Assembly: GCA_963821325.1 (NCBI GenBank) | Contig: CAWGDC010000001.1 | Location: forward strand, 558,001 to 622,000 | Direction of reading: 5' to 3' | DNA length: 64,000 nt | Origin: PALSA-555 sp963821325 | Lineage (GTDB): Bacteria > Actinomycetota > Acidimicrobiia > IMCC26256 > PALSA-555 | Part shown: positions 52,679-62,004 of the stretch, piece after piece | Layout of the letters: every line of letters starts with the position of its first letter | How positions within the stretch are numbered: position 1 is the first letter of the stretch | Translations under genes and position numbers: made by a program | Notes under the pieces: model-generated | What the model was told of the DNA's origin: nothing | The model's database searches: none | Seen by the model: only the letters and a program-made list of their open reading frames with translations

Positions 52679-53041
52679 TCAGCGCAGGCCGCGCCGCGCG
52701 TCGGCGAGCTCCTCGAGCACCTCGGCCCATTCGGCGAACCCGGGGTCGCGCCAGGACCGGTGCCCGCACGACGTCGCGAGATCGTGGACGTAGACGTGCA
52801 GCGTCGGGGCGTCCTCGGCGAGCTCGACGAGCGCCGGGGTTCGGGGGTGCGGCGGCGCGTCGCTGAGCAGGTCGACGAGCGCGACGCAGGCCAGCACCCG
52901 GCTCCGGCACGACGGGCACGCCGACACGGTGGCCGCGTCGAAGTCGCGGGTGAGCGTCAGCAGCGTCGCGGCCTCCTCCGCGTCGAGGCGCAGCTCCTCG
53001 CCGTCCTCGTCGAAGATCACGAGTCCCTCGTCGCCGGGCAC
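52679..53041 (-). CDS. Small CXXC protein, unknown function
   Basis: A 120-residue acidic cytoplasmic protein beginning VPGDEGLVIFDEDGEELRLD. Its middle ACPSCRSRVLACVALVDLLS and later SCGHRSWRDPGFAEW segments could bind zinc through three or four cysteines. No family is recognised. The GTG at 53041 is chosen because TACCGT ends 7 nt before it and an out-of-frame ATG nearby leads to no conserved protein. It is convergent with the DsbA-like gene (1 bp apart) and divergent from the quinone oxidoreductase. Confidence 0.65.
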   Translation of the reverse strand: MPGDEGLVIFDEDGEELRLDAEEAATLLTLTRDFDAATVSACPSCRSRVLACVALVDLLSDAPPHPRTPALVELAEDAPTLHVYVHDLATSCGHRSWRDPGFAEWAEVLEELADARRGLR

Positions 53042-53048
53042 GCATCGG

Positions 53049-53054
53049 ACGGTA
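53049..53054 (-). promoter_or_regulatory. Leaderless -10 box of the small CXXC gene
   Basis: TACCGT (minus strand) ends 7 nt before GTG 53041. The opposing box for the quinone oxidoreductase starts 21 bp away. Confidence 0.5.
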
Positions 53055-53074
53055 CCGCCCCGCCCCGGCCGCTC

Positions 53075-53080
53075 TAACCT
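53075..53080 (+). promoter_or_regulatory. Leaderless -10 box of the quinone oxidoreductase gene
   Basis: TAACCT ends 9 nt before GTG 53090. Confidence 0.5.
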
Positions 53081-53089
53081 GACCGCCTC

Positions 53090-54043
53090 GTGCACGCCGT
53101 GACCGTGGTGGATGGCGCCCTCCGCTGGCGTGAGCACGCGGATCCCGTGCCCGGGGACCAGGAGCTCCTCGTCGAGGTGCGCGCCGCCGGGCTGAACGCC
53201 GCCGACCTGCTGCAGCGCCAGGGCCTCTACCCGGCGCCGCCCGGATCGCCGCCCGACATCCCCGGCATGGAGCTCGCCGGCGAGGTCCTGGTCGCCGGCA
53301 TGGACTGTCACCGCTTCGGCGCCGGGGACCGCGTCATGGCCGTCGTCGGCGGCGGCGCGCAGGCCGAACGGGCCGTCGTGCACGAGCGACTCGCGCTGCC
53401 CGTCCCCACCGACCTCTCGTGGCCCGAGGCCGGCGGCTTCCCCGAGGTGTTCACCACCGCGTACGACGCGCTGTTCACCCAGTGCGGGCTGACCGTCGGC
53501 GAGCGCGTCCTGGTGCACGGCGGTGCCGGCGGGGTCGGCGTCGCGGGGGTGCAGCTCGCGGCCCGAGCCGGCGCCCAGGTCGTCACGACCGTGCGCAACC
53601 CCGCGCTGCGTGGCGCGGTCGCCGAGCTGGGCGCGGCGTGCGGCTCCGTCGTCGTGGTGGCCCCCGACGACGCCGCGGCGCACGGGCCCTACGACGTCGT
53701 CCTCGAGGTCATCGGCGCGCCGAACCTCCCGGGCGACCTCGACGCGCTGGCCCTCGGTGGCCGCATCGCGGTCATCGGGGTCGGCGGCGGCGCCCACGCC
53801 GACGTGAACCTGCTCGCGCTGATGGCCGCGCGGGGTCGGATCCACGGGTCGACGCTGCGGACCCGTCCCCTCGAAGGCAAGGCCGTCGTCGCGCAGCTCG
53901 TCGCCCGGCAGGTGGTCCCGTTGCTCGACGCGGGCCAGCTCCGGGTGCCCGTCGAGGCGATCGTGCCGATGGAGGAGGCGACCGCGGCCTACGAGCGCTT
54001 CGCCGCGGGCGGGAAGCTGGGCAAGATCGTCCTCGTCCCGTGA
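53090..54043 (+). CDS. NADPH:quinone oxidoreductase (MDR superfamily, zinc-free)
   Basis: A 317-residue medium-chain reductase: LLVEVRAAGLNAADLLQRQG, LYPAPPGSPPDIPGMELAGE, the nucleotide-binding ERVLVHGGAGGVGVAGVQLA, PYDVVLEVIGAPNLPGDLDA and GRIHGSTLRTRPLEGKA. The zinc-ligand residues of alcohol dehydrogenases are absent, which fits PIG3/QOR-type quinone reductases. It reduces quinones or enones with NADPH. Intact. Confidence 0.9.
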   Translation: MHAVTVVDGALRWREHADPVPGDQELLVEVRAAGLNAADLLQRQGLYPAPPGSPPDIPGMELAGEVLVAGMDCHRFGAGDRVMAVVGGGAQAERAVVHERLALPVPTDLSWPEAGGFPEVFTTAYDALFTQCGLTVGERVLVHGGAGGVGVAGVQLAARAGAQVVTTVRNPALRGAVAELGAACGSVVVVAPDDAAAHGPYDVVLEVIGAPNLPGDLDALALGGRIAVIGVGGGAHADVNLLALMAARGRIHGSTLRTRPLEGKAVVAQLVARQVVPLLDAGQLRVPVEAIVPMEEATAAYERFAAGGKLGKIVLVP

Positions 54044-54044
54044 C

Positions 54045-54665
54045 TCAGTTCAGGACCAGGACGCTCACCCGAGGGGGCGAGTTGGCCGCGTCGGTCGTGA
54101 AGGGCCGCTTGGCGTCGAGGCCGATCAGCCACACCAGCTGCGACTGGTTCGGGTCGGGCGACGGCTGCGGGAACATGTTCAGGAACTCGACGATCAGCGT
54201 GTGGTTCATGTTCGACGCCAACGCCAGCCGCAGGTTGCCCAGGTAGGTGAGGTTCCCCGCGTTCGTCTCCGACGCCGGGTGGATGATCACCTCGAGGATG
54301 GCGCGGACCCCGGTCAGCGACACCGTCGCGCTGTTCGCGACCTCGGGCGCGTTCGACGGGACGTATTGCACGGTGTAGGCGGGGGGAAGGTCCCCGTCGC
54401 CGCCCGGCTGGAACGTGAACGTGATCTTGTCGTAGCAGACGGTCGGGTTCGCGGTGGCGTTGTCGAGGAAGACGCTCTGGTTGATGATGGGAAGCGTCGC
54501 CCGCCGCGCCTCGCTGGCGACGATGAACTGGCAGCCGGGACCGCGCTTCGACGCGTTCGCGCTCGTCGTCGTGGTGGTCGAGCCGCCGCCCCCGCCCAGG
54601 CACGCCGCGGCGGTGAACACGAGCACGACGGCGAGGCCGACGAGACGAGCGCGCGCGCGGCCCAC
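54045..54665 (-). CDS. AMIN-like domain lipoprotein
   Basis: A 206-residue exported lipoprotein. Signal MGRARARLVGLAVVLVFTAA ends in a lipobox with Cys about residue 22 (TAAACLGGGGG), followed by a Gly/Thr linker. The domain has VCYDKITFTFQPGGDGDLPP, AYTVQYVPSN and a LIVEFLNMFPQ-type strand, matching the AMIN-like domain of actinobacterial envelope lipoproteins, which may bind cell-wall polymers. GTG start set by a TACGCT box 7 nt upstream. The remaining cysteines could form a disulfide. Confidence 0.78.
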   Translation of the reverse strand: MGRARARLVGLAVVLVFTAAACLGGGGGSTTTTTSANASKRGPGCQFIVASEARRATLPIINQSVFLDNATANPTVCYDKITFTFQPGGDGDLPPAYTVQYVPSNAPEVANSATVSLTGVRAILEVIIHPASETNAGNLTYLGNLRLALASNMNHTLIVEFLNMFPQPSPDPNQSQLVWLIGLDAKRPFTTDAANSPPRVSVLVLN

Positions 54666-54672
54666 GACGGGG

Positions 54673-54678
54673 AGCGTA
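54673..54678 (-). promoter_or_regulatory. Leaderless -10 box of the AMIN-like lipoprotein gene
   Basis: TACGCT (minus strand) ends 7 nt before GTG 54665. It is separated by 9 bp from the opposing fadA box. Confidence 0.5.
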
Positions 54679-54687
54679 GAGGGCCGA

Positions 54688-54693
54688 TACGAT
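54688..54693 (+). promoter_or_regulatory. Leaderless -10 box of the thiolase gene
   Basis: TACGAT ends 7 nt before ATG 54701. Confidence 0.55.
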
Positions 54694-54700
54694 CGGCCCC

Positions 54701-55879
54701 ATGGCAGGTGCAGATGTCGTCATCATCGAGGCGGTCCGCTCGCCGCTCGGCCGGCGCAACGGCGGGCTGGCCAGCGTCCACCCGGTCGAGCTGCTCGGCG
54801 CGGTCCAGCGGGCGGCGATCGACCGGGCCGGCATCGACCCGGGCGCGGTCGGACAGGTCATCGGCGGCTGCGTCACCCAGACCGGCGAGCAGACCTTCGA
54901 CATCGCCCGATCGGCCTGGCTGAGCGCCGGGCTGCCCATCGAGGTCGCGGGCACGACCGTCGACGCCCAGTGCGGGTCGTCGCAGCAGGCCACGAACCTC
55001 GCCGCCGCGCTGATCGCCGCGGGTGTGGTCGACGTGGCGTTGGCGTGCGGGGTCGAGTCGATGAGCCGCGTGCCGCTCGGCGTCGCGGTGTCCCAGGGGC
55101 CGGGCCGGCCGCTCCCCAAGTCGTACTTCGAGCGCTTCGAGTACACGTCCCAGTTCGAGGGGGCCGAGCGGATCGCCGAGAAGTGGGGCATCAGCCGGGA
55201 GGACTGCGACCGGTTCGGGCTGCAGTCCCAGGAGCGCGCCCAGGCGGCGTGGGCCGAAGGTCGCTTCGAGCGTGAGGTGCTGCCCATCGACGCCCCCGAC
55301 GTCGAGGACGGCAAGCCGACGGGCTCGACCCATCACGTCGCCCGCGACGAGGGGCTGCGCGAGACCTCCCTCGAGGCCCTCGCGGCGCTGAAGCCGGTCG
55401 CGCGGCCCGACGGCGTCCACACCGCGGGGACGTCGTCGCAGATCACCGACGGCGCCGCCGCGGTGCTGCTCGCGTCCGCCGCACGAGCCGACGAGCTGGG
55501 GCTCACGCCACGGGCCCGCCTCGTCGACCAGTGCCTCGTCGGCGTCGACCCGGTGCTCATGCTCACCGGCCCGATCGACGCGACCCAGCGACTCCTGGCC
55601 CGCACCGGGAAGCAGATGGACGACATGGACACGGTCGAGATCAACGAGGCGTTCGCGTCGGTCGTGCTGGCGTGGGAGCGTGAGCTGCACCCCGACCCGG
55701 CACACGTCAACCCGAACGGCGGCGCCATCGCCATCGGCCACCCCGTCGGGGCGACCGGCGCACGGCTCGTCACCACCGCGCTGCACGAGCTCGAACGCAC
55801 CGACGGGCACCTCGGGCTCATCACCATGTGCTGCGGCGGCGGGCTCGGGACCGGCACGATCATCGAACGACTGACGTAG
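54701..55879 (+). CDS. fadA: Acetyl-CoA acyltransferase (FadA5-like thiolase)
   Basis: A 392-residue degradative thiolase. The nucleophile Cys is in VAGTTVDAQCGSSQQATNLA (about residue 93), then DTVEINEAFASVVLAWEREL, GGAIAIGHPVGATGARLV with the catalytic His, and MCCGGGLGTGTIIERL with the second Cys. The DAQCGSSQQA block resembles steroid 3-ketoacyl-CoA thiolase FadA5, which cleaves sterol side chains; the substrate is inferred only. It fits with AMACR, acyl-CoA dehydrogenase and SCP2-type genes in the window. Intact. Confidence 0.92.
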   Translation: MAGADVVIIEAVRSPLGRRNGGLASVHPVELLGAVQRAAIDRAGIDPGAVGQVIGGCVTQTGEQTFDIARSAWLSAGLPIEVAGTTVDAQCGSSQQATNLAAALIAAGVVDVALACGVESMSRVPLGVAVSQGPGRPLPKSYFERFEYTSQFEGAERIAEKWGISREDCDRFGLQSQERAQAAWAEGRFEREVLPIDAPDVEDGKPTGSTHHVARDEGLRETSLEALAALKPVARPDGVHTAGTSSQITDGAAAVLLASAARADELGLTPRARLVDQCLVGVDPVLMLTGPIDATQRLLARTGKQMDDMDTVEINEAFASVVLAWERELHPDPAHVNPNGGAIAIGHPVGATGARLVTTALHELERTDGHLGLITMCCGGGLGTGTIIERLT

Positions 55880-55882
55880 CGT
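55877..55882 (+). promoter_or_regulatory. Leaderless -10 box overlapping the fadA stop codon
   Basis: TAGCGT ends 6 nt before ATG 55889. Its TAG is the fadA stop. Confidence 0.5.
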
Positions 55883-55888
55883 CCGCCC

Positions 55889-56737
55889 ATGGGTGCCGGG
55901 GAATCACCGACCCTCGTCGAGCGGCTCGGCTACCCGACCGACGCTCGCCTCGTCATCGTGAACTGTGACGACCTGGGCTCGTCCCGCTCCGCGAACGTCG
56001 GGGTCTACGACGCGCTGCGCAACGGCCTCGCCACCAGCGCGACGCTCATGGTCCCGTGCCCGTGGGCCCGCGACGCCGCCGCGCAGTACCGCGGCGAGGA
56101 CGTCGGCGTGCACCTCACGCTGAACTCCGAGTGGGAGACCTACCGCTGGTCGCCGATCACCCACGGGCCGAGCCTGCTCGACGGGGACGGCGGCTTCCCC
56201 CGGACCATCGAGGACACCTGGGACCACGCCGACCTCGACGAGGTCCGCCGCGAGCTGCGCGCCCAGATCGAGCGGGCGATCCTGTGGGGCTTCGACGTCA
56301 GCCATCTCGACAGCCACATGGGCACCCTGCAGCTGCGCGCCGACTTCTTCGGCGTCTACCTCGAGCTGGCGCTCGACTTCGCGCTCCCGCTGCGGATGGG
56401 GCCGGCCGGCGGGGAGCGGACCGTCGGGTTCCCGTACCGCGACCTCACGAGCGCCGAAGGGGTCGTGTACCCCGACCACTTCGTCTTCTACACCGGTGTC
56501 GGCGCCCGCAAGCACATCGAGCGGGCCCTCTTCGACCTGCGACCCGGCGTCACCGAGGTGTACCTGCACCCCGCGGTCGACGCCGACGAGCTGCGCGCGT
56601 CGCATCCCGACTGGGCGGGCCGCGTCGAGGACCACGCCTTCTTGTGCGCCGACCCGTCGCTGCCCGACCTGCTCGACCGCGCCGGCGCCACGCTCATCGG
56701 CTACCGGGAGCTGCGCGACCTCCAGCGGGCCGCCTGA
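55889..56737 (+). CDS. ChbG/HpnK (YdjC) family deacetylase
   Basis: A 282-residue carbohydrate-deacetylase-fold protein with metal- and substrate-site motifs RLVIVNCDDLGSSRSANVGV, EDVGVHLTLNSEWETYRW, VSHLDSHMGTLQLRAD and TEVYLHPAVDADELR. The family removes acetyl groups from chitooligosaccharide or hopanoid-linked N-acetylglucosamine; which substrate applies here is unknown. It is 9 bp from fadA but has its own -10 box over the fadA stop. Confidence 0.86.
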   Translation: MGAGESPTLVERLGYPTDARLVIVNCDDLGSSRSANVGVYDALRNGLATSATLMVPCPWARDAAAQYRGEDVGVHLTLNSEWETYRWSPITHGPSLLDGDGGFPRTIEDTWDHADLDEVRRELRAQIERAILWGFDVSHLDSHMGTLQLRADFFGVYLELALDFALPLRMGPAGGERTVGFPYRDLTSAEGVVYPDHFVFYTGVGARKHIERALFDLRPGVTEVYLHPAVDADELRASHPDWAGRVEDHAFLCADPSLPDLLDRAGATLIGYRELRDLQRAA

Positions 56738-56746
56738 CCCGCCGCC

Positions 56747-57133
56747 TCAGTACTCGGTGATCGCCCGGACCTTGTCCTGGAGCGCCCGGTACTCGGGGGC
56801 CATGGTGAGCGGCATCAGCTGCATGAGCTTGCCCATGTTGCCGGTCACCTTGGTCTTGCCCTGCATGAACGCGGCGTTCGCGTCGAGCTCGCCCTTCTGG
56901 ATCGCCACCGAGTCCTGGTAGGTCGACGTCATCGTCACCTCGGCGTCGGGCAGCTCCCCGAGGGACGCCTCGGCGAGCACGCCGTCTTGGAGCCGCCAGT
57001 AGTACTTCACGTCCCCGTCGGGGCTGCCGGTGACGACGAACTGCATCGTGGCGCTCGCCCCCGGCCGCTCCGGCTGGTCCTGCGCCAGGGCCCGGGCCTC
57101 GTCGAGCCACGCCTGGCTGAGGTACTTCGGCAC
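56747..57133 (-). CDS. SCP2 sterol-binding-domain protein
   Basis: A 128-residue single SCP2 domain: PKYLSQAWLDEARALAQDQP, KYYWRLQDGVLAEASLGELP, DAEVTMTSTYQDSVAIQKGE and NAAFMQGKTKVTGNMGKLMQ. It probably binds a hydrophobic ligand such as an acyl-CoA or sterol in the cytoplasm. GTG start with a strong GGAGGAGG (57140-57147). It begins 15 bp after mca in the same direction, so the two are co-transcribed. Confidence 0.88.
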   Translation of the reverse strand: MPKYLSQAWLDEARALAQDQPERPGASATMQFVVTGSPDGDVKYYWRLQDGVLAEASLGELPDAEVTMTSTYQDSVAIQKGELDANAAFMQGKTKVTGNMGKLMQLMPLTMAPEYRALQDKVRAITEY

Positions 57134-57148
57134 TGTTGCCTCCTCCGG

Positions 57149-58075
57149 TCAGGGGCGCGGGAGTGTATCGACGCGCGCCGCGGGACGCTCCGACGTGCGC
57201 AGACCGGCGAACAGGTCGTCCTCGGTGTCGCCTTGGGCGGGCCAGCCGACCGACGAGCGGGCGAGGACGTACTCGTCCCACGGGAACACCTCGCGGATCA
57301 CGTCGTCGCTCAGGCGCATCCAGAACCCGGTCGGGTCGACCTGGGTGCGGTGGGCCAGCAGCGCGGCGCGCCGTCGTGACAGCCACGGGCCGACCTCGAC
57401 GAACGTCGTGAACCGCTCGTCATGATCCGGGAAGTCACGCTCGAACCACCGCGCGTACGGGCTGTCCTCACCCTGGCGGATGTACGCGTCGTGGAGGGCC
57501 TGGACCCGTCGGCGCGAGAAGCCCGTGTAGTACAGCTTCGAGGGCTGCCACGCCGGACCGGCGTCGAGGTAGCGGCTCGGGTCCCCGGCCGCTTCGAACG
57601 CGGGCAGCGAGATCTCGTGGACCCGAATGTGGTCGGGGTGCGGGTAGAACTGGCGGTCGTCGGCGTACGTGACGATCACCTGGGGCCGCTCCGCCCGGAT
57701 GATCGCGACGAGCCGGCCGATGGCCTCGTCGAGCGGCGCGTTCGCGAAGTTGTCGGGACGGGCGTTCGTCTCCGTGTCCGGCATCCCCGAGTCGTGATAG
57801 CCGAGCCAGCGCAGCGCGTCGTAGCCGATCGCGGCGACGCTGGCCTCCAGCTCCTCGACGCGGACCGCGGCCAGCCGCGACCGGACCTCGGGCGTGTCGA
57901 CCGACGGGTTCAAGATGTCGCCCGCCTCCCCGCCGGTGCAGCACACGAGCACGCACCACACGTCCTCGTCGTGGTAGCGGGCGACGGTGGCCGCGCCCTT
58001 CGAGGCCTCGTCGTCGGGGTGGGCGTGCACGCTCAGCAGCGCGAGCCGCCGACCATCTCGATCCGTGGGGGTCAT
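57149..58075 (-). CDS. mca: Mycothiol S-conjugate amidase
   Basis: A 308-residue LmbE/PIG-L zinc hydrolase cleaving mycothiol conjugates to mercapturic acids for export. The metal motif is LLSVHAHPDDEASKGAATVA, followed by VCCTGGEAGDILNPSVDTPE, ALRWLGYHDSGMPDTETNAR, VTYADDRQFYPHPDHIRVHE and RLSDDVIREVFPWDEYVLAR. The C-terminal region and length fit Mca better than MshB. Its presence shows a mycothiol-producing actinobacterium. TAACTT ends 8 nt before the ATG. Intact. Confidence 0.92.
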   Translation of the reverse strand: MTPTDRDGRRLALLSVHAHPDDEASKGAATVARYHDEDVWCVLVCCTGGEAGDILNPSVDTPEVRSRLAAVRVEELEASVAAIGYDALRWLGYHDSGMPDTETNARPDNFANAPLDEAIGRLVAIIRAERPQVIVTYADDRQFYPHPDHIRVHEISLPAFEAAGDPSRYLDAGPAWQPSKLYYTGFSRRRVQALHDAYIRQGEDSPYARWFERDFPDHDERFTTFVEVGPWLSRRRAALLAHRTQVDPTGFWMRLSDDVIREVFPWDEYVLARSSVGWPAQGDTEDDLFAGLRTSERPAARVDTLPRP

Positions 58076-58083
58076 CGCACACG

Positions 58084-58089
58084 AAGTTA
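58084..58089 (-). promoter_or_regulatory. Leaderless -10 box of mca
   Basis: TAACTT (minus strand) ends 8 nt before ATG 58075. Confidence 0.5.
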
Positions 58090-58122
58090 CCGCCTTGTCG
58101 ATGGGTCGACGCGACCGGTCGG

Positions 58123-58128
58123 TAAGGT
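58123..58128 (+). promoter_or_regulatory. Leaderless -10 box of the secreted peptidase gene
   Basis: TAAGGT ends 6 nt before GTG 58135. Confidence 0.5.
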
Positions 58129-58134
58129 CGCCCC

Positions 58135-59645
58135 GTGCCCCGCCGCCGGATGGTGTCGCTCGGCGCTGCTCGCCACCGTCGCGGCGCTGCTCGCGCCGGC
58201 CGTGCTGCCCTCGTCGCCGTCGACCGCATCCGCGTCGACGACGCCGAGCACGTTGACGTGGAAGTCGTGCGGTCGCGGGTTCCAATGCGCCACCCTGTCG
58301 GTGCCCGTGGACTGGAGTCAGCCGAGCGGCCCGCAGGTCGCGCTCGCGGTGAGCCGCCACCGGGCCTCCGATCCGGGCCAGCGGGTCGGGACGCTCGTCG
58401 TCAACTTCGGCGGACCGGGCGACCCGGGCGCCGAGTCGCTGCGCCTGGGCGGTGAGAGCAGCCTCCCCGCCGCGGTGCGCGACCGCTTCGACATCGTGAG
58501 CTTCGACCCGCGCGGGACCGGCAGGTCGCGTCCGATCGCCTGCGTGAGCGACACGACCTACGACGAGGTGCTCGCGCAGAGCCCGACGCCGCGCAGCCTC
58601 TCGCAGCTGCAGAGCTTCTACACCGGCACGAACGGGCCGGTGGATCTCGTGCAGGCGTGCATCAACGCGCAGGGGTCGTGGCTGGCCGACGTCGGGACCC
58701 GCAACACGGCCCGGGACCTCGACGCGCTGCGGGCGGCGTTGGGTGCGTCGAAGCTGACCTACCTCGGCTACTCGTACGGGACCGTGCTCGGCGCGGTGTA
58801 CGCCCAGATGTACCCGACCCGAGTGCGCACGCATGGTGCTCGACGGCGCCGTGGACCTGTCAGCGACCGCGACGAGCGAGCTGCTGGCCAACGCGCAGGG
58901 GTTCGAGACGGCGTTGAACGCGTTCCTCGCCAACTGCGCCGCGAACGCCAAGTGCCCGTACCACCATGGCGGCGACCCGCAGGCCGCGCTCGCCGCCTTG
59001 CAGCAGCGGTTCGAGAGCGGTCTCACCGTGCCGGTGGCGGACGGCCGCCAGGCGGGCGCGACCCTCTTCTACCTGGCGTTGGCCGGCGGCCTCTACGACC
59101 GGGCGCAGGGCTGGCCGTTCCTGGCGTCGGCGCTCGCCGCCGTCGACCGCGGCGTCGGCGACGGGATCGCCGAGCTGGCCGACACGCTCACCGGGCGGGA
59201 CCCGAACGGCCACTACGACGACCTGCAGGAGGCGCTCGCCGCGATCCGCTGCGACGATCGGTTCGATCCGCTGCAGTCCTTCAACGACTACGTCGCGACG
59301 TTCCAGCAGTACTCGCAGGAGTTCCCGATCTTCGGCGCGTTCCTGGCCGCGTCGCCGCTCGGCTGCGACCCGCGACTGCCCCAGCCGCCCGCGGCGCAGC
59401 AGGTCGGCGACGTGCACGTCTCGGGCACCGCGCCGATCCTCATCGTCGGGACGACCGCGGACCCCGCGACCCCGTACGCCGGGGCCATCGACCTGCAACG
59501 TCGGATCGCCGGGTCCCGGCTCCTCACGCTGGTCAGCACCGAGCACGCCGGTTACGGCAAGGGGATCCCCTGCATCGACCACGCGGTGGACACCTACCTC
59601 GTGCAGCGGGTGCTGCCGCGCGTCGGGCTGCGGTGTCACCCGTGA
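58135..59645 (+). CDS. Secreted alpha/beta-hydrolase of the tripeptidyl aminopeptidase (TAP) family, two frame breaks
   Basis: About 502 residues. A signal peptide (LLATVAALLAPAVLPSSPST, read after dropping one base near 58163) precedes CATLSVPVDWSQPSGPQVAL, VNFGGPGDPGAESLR, FDIVSFDPRGTGRSRPIACV and the nucleophile elbow LTYLGYSYGTVLGAVYAQMY. After a second break near 58830 comes the C-terminal TAP domain with the Asp in GTTADPATPYAGA and the His in STEHAGYGKG. It probably removes N-terminal peptides outside the cell. The start is fixed by the -10 box. Confidence 0.85.
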
Positions 59646-59649
59646 CGGC

Positions 59650-60717
59650 TCAGGTGGGCACCGTCGCCGGGTCGAGGCGGAACACCTCGAGCCGGCCGAT
59701 GCCCCGCACCCGCTGCGCGGGCGATGGGCCGCACCCGGAACCGCTCGTCGCCGTCGAGCGCGGCGGCGACGTCGCTCGACACGAGCACCGTCCCGGGGAA
59801 CGCGAGTCGGGTGAGCCGGCTCGCCAGGTTCACCACCACCCCGAAGTAGTCGCCCTCGCGGGACAGCACGGGGCCGAACGCGAGCCCGGCGCGGGCCTCG
59901 GGCAGCACCGGGTCGTGGGTGGACGCCGCGCTGAGCTCGAGCGCGATGCTCGCGCCCGCCGCCGGCTGGTCGGCGATGAACATCACCTCGTCACCGATCG
60001 TCTTGACGATCCGCCCGCCGGCGGTCACGACCGTGTCGTGGGCGAGCGCGGAGAACCGCTCGATCAAGGCGGCGAGCTCGTCGTCGTCGAGCCCCTCGGC
60101 GAGCGCCGTGTAGCCGACCAGGTCGACGAACCCGACCGTCGCGTCCACGGTCCCGGGGGTCCCCGGCTCGCTGCCGGCCAGCTTGCGCCACAGCGCGGCG
60201 CGCAGCTGGAGCCGGTGGGCGTGGTCGAGCAGCCGGCTGAGCTCGTCGAAGTCGAGGTTCTCGGCGACGCGTGTGGCGATCTCCTCGTCGGAGAGACCGG
60301 CCTGCCGGGCGTCGGTCGATCGAGCGGACGATGTCGTCGCTCTCGGCGTCGGCGATGCGAGCCAGCGCCGAGCTGGTGATCCGCGCCTGGGGCAGCGCCC
60401 GGTCGGGTGTCCAGTCGTAGATCCACGGCTGCGCGAGACGCTCGGTGAAGCCGCGCAGCGCGGCGACGTCCGCGTCGGTGAACGCCGGCAGGTCGTCAGG
60501 CAGGTCGGGGAACCCGATGGCCCGCCACACGGCGCGTGCCGTGTCGACGTCGGTCCCGGCCTTGGCCGCCACCTCGGTTTGGGTGTAGCGCCGCGCGCCG
60601 GGCACCACGGTGCGGTCGAGGGTCAACAGCGCCAAGGAGCCGTCGCGCCGCGGCCTGCTCGATCTCGGTCGGGCTCGCCCCACGGCGGCGCAGGAAACGT
60701 CGGAGCGAACGTCGCAT
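59650..60717 (-). CDS. Class III adenylate cyclase with Rv1264-type regulatory domain, three frame breaks
   Basis: About 356 residues. The N-terminal adenylate-cyclase regulatory domain reads SLALLTLDRTVVPGARRYTQ, EVAAKAGTDVDTARAVWRAI and GFPDLPDDLPAFTDADVAAL, as in the pH-sensing cyclase Rv1264. The catalytic domain has VGFVDLVGYTALAEGLDDDE (metal Asp), RIVKTIGDEVMF (substrate Lys and second metal Asp) and YFGVVVNLASRLTRLAFPG (transition-state Asn). It is soluble, with no membrane helix. Frame changes lie near 60640, 60318 and 59717; the repaired end is RLEVFRLDPATVPT. It makes cAMP from ATP. Confidence 0.83.
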
Positions 60718-60722
60718 GTCGT

Positions 60723-62004
60723 TCAGGCGGACCGGGGCACGTCCTTCCACGCCTGCTCCCGGGAGTTGTCCGGCTCCTTCGGGAGCCCGAGCACCCGCTC
60801 CCCGAGGATGTTGCGCATGACGTTCGACGTCCCGCCCTCGATCGTGTTGGCCTGGGCGCGGAGGAAGCCCCGCGCGATCGCCGGCCGGTCCTCCCCCATC
60901 CCGCCGATGTAGGCGAGCGGACCCTCGGGACGGGCCGCGCCGGTCGGCTCCCACGCCGCGCCGCCCGCACCCTCGAGATCGACCGCGAGCTTCTGGAGCC
61001 GCTGGTTGAATTCGGCCTGCATCAGCTTGGTGATCGAGCCCTCGGGACCGGCCTCGGCGCCGCGGCGCCGCTTGTCGCCGGCCCGCTGGTTGTTCAGCCG
61101 GATGAGCTGCCCGTCGATGTAGAGCTGCGCGAGCCGCTGCCGCTGGAGGGGATCGGTGACCGGATGGTGCCGCTTGATCGAGCGCGTCGATCGGGCTGCC
61201 CCCGACGGCGTCCCCGGCGAGGGAGCCCGCCCCGGACAGCGACACCCGCTCGTTCATGAGCGTGGTGATCGCGACACGCCACCCTTCTCCTTCAGGTCCG
61301 ACGCGCATCGTGTCGGGGATCCGCACCCCCTCGAAGAACACCTCGTTGAACTCGGCGTCGCCGGTGATCTGCACGAGCGGGCGGACCTCGACGCCGGGCG
61401 CGTGCATGTCGACCACGAAGTAGCTGAGCCCCTTGTGCTTCGGGACGTCGGGGTTCGTGCGGGCGAGCAGCATCCCCCACCGGGCGATGTGGGCCAGCGT
61501 CGTCCAGACCTTCTGGCCGTGCACGACCCACTCGTCGCCGTCGCGCTCGGCGCGCGTCGACAGGCCGGCCACGTCCGAGCCGGCGCCCGGCTCGCTGAAC
61601 AGCTGGCACCAGATCTCCTCGTTCGTGGCGAGGCCGCGCAGCAGCCGTTGCTTCTGCTCCTCGGTGCCCCACGTGATGACGGTGGGGCCGCCCATGCCGA
61701 TCCCGATGATGTTGAACGGCCGCGGGACCCGGTAGTGGCTCAGCACCTCGTTCACGTGCTTGGCCTGCACCGGGCTGAGCGACAGGCCTGCCCCGTACTC
61801 CGCGGGCCACGTCGGCGTGGCGTACCCCGACTCGCCGAGCCGCCGGCACCAGTCGCGGTAGTCGAGGCCGCGGCGCAGCTCCGAGAAGCGGGCCTCGTCG
61901 CCGGCGTCGACGGCGTCCATCCAGCCGTCGGGCAGCTCCGCTCGCAGGAACGCCACCGTCTGGTCGCGCAGCTCGGTGTCGGTCGGTTCGGTGTCGATCG
62001 CCAT
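60723..62004 (-). CDS. Acyl-CoA dehydrogenase, one frame break
   Basis: About 427 residues. It begins MAIDTEPTDTELRDQTVAFL, then CQLFSEPGAGSDVAGLSTRA, DEWVVHGQKVWTTLAHIARW, ITGDAEFNEVFFEGVRIPDT and, after a frame change near 61180, LMQAEFNQRLQKLAVDLEG with a C-terminal NTIEGGTSNVMRNILGERVL that positions the active site. This is the FadE group for long or bulky substrates. Electrons would go to EtfAB. TACGAT (62030-62035, minus strand) and AGGGG provide a short leader; a second ATG lies at 62007. It ends 6 bp before the cyclase start. Confidence 0.87.
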
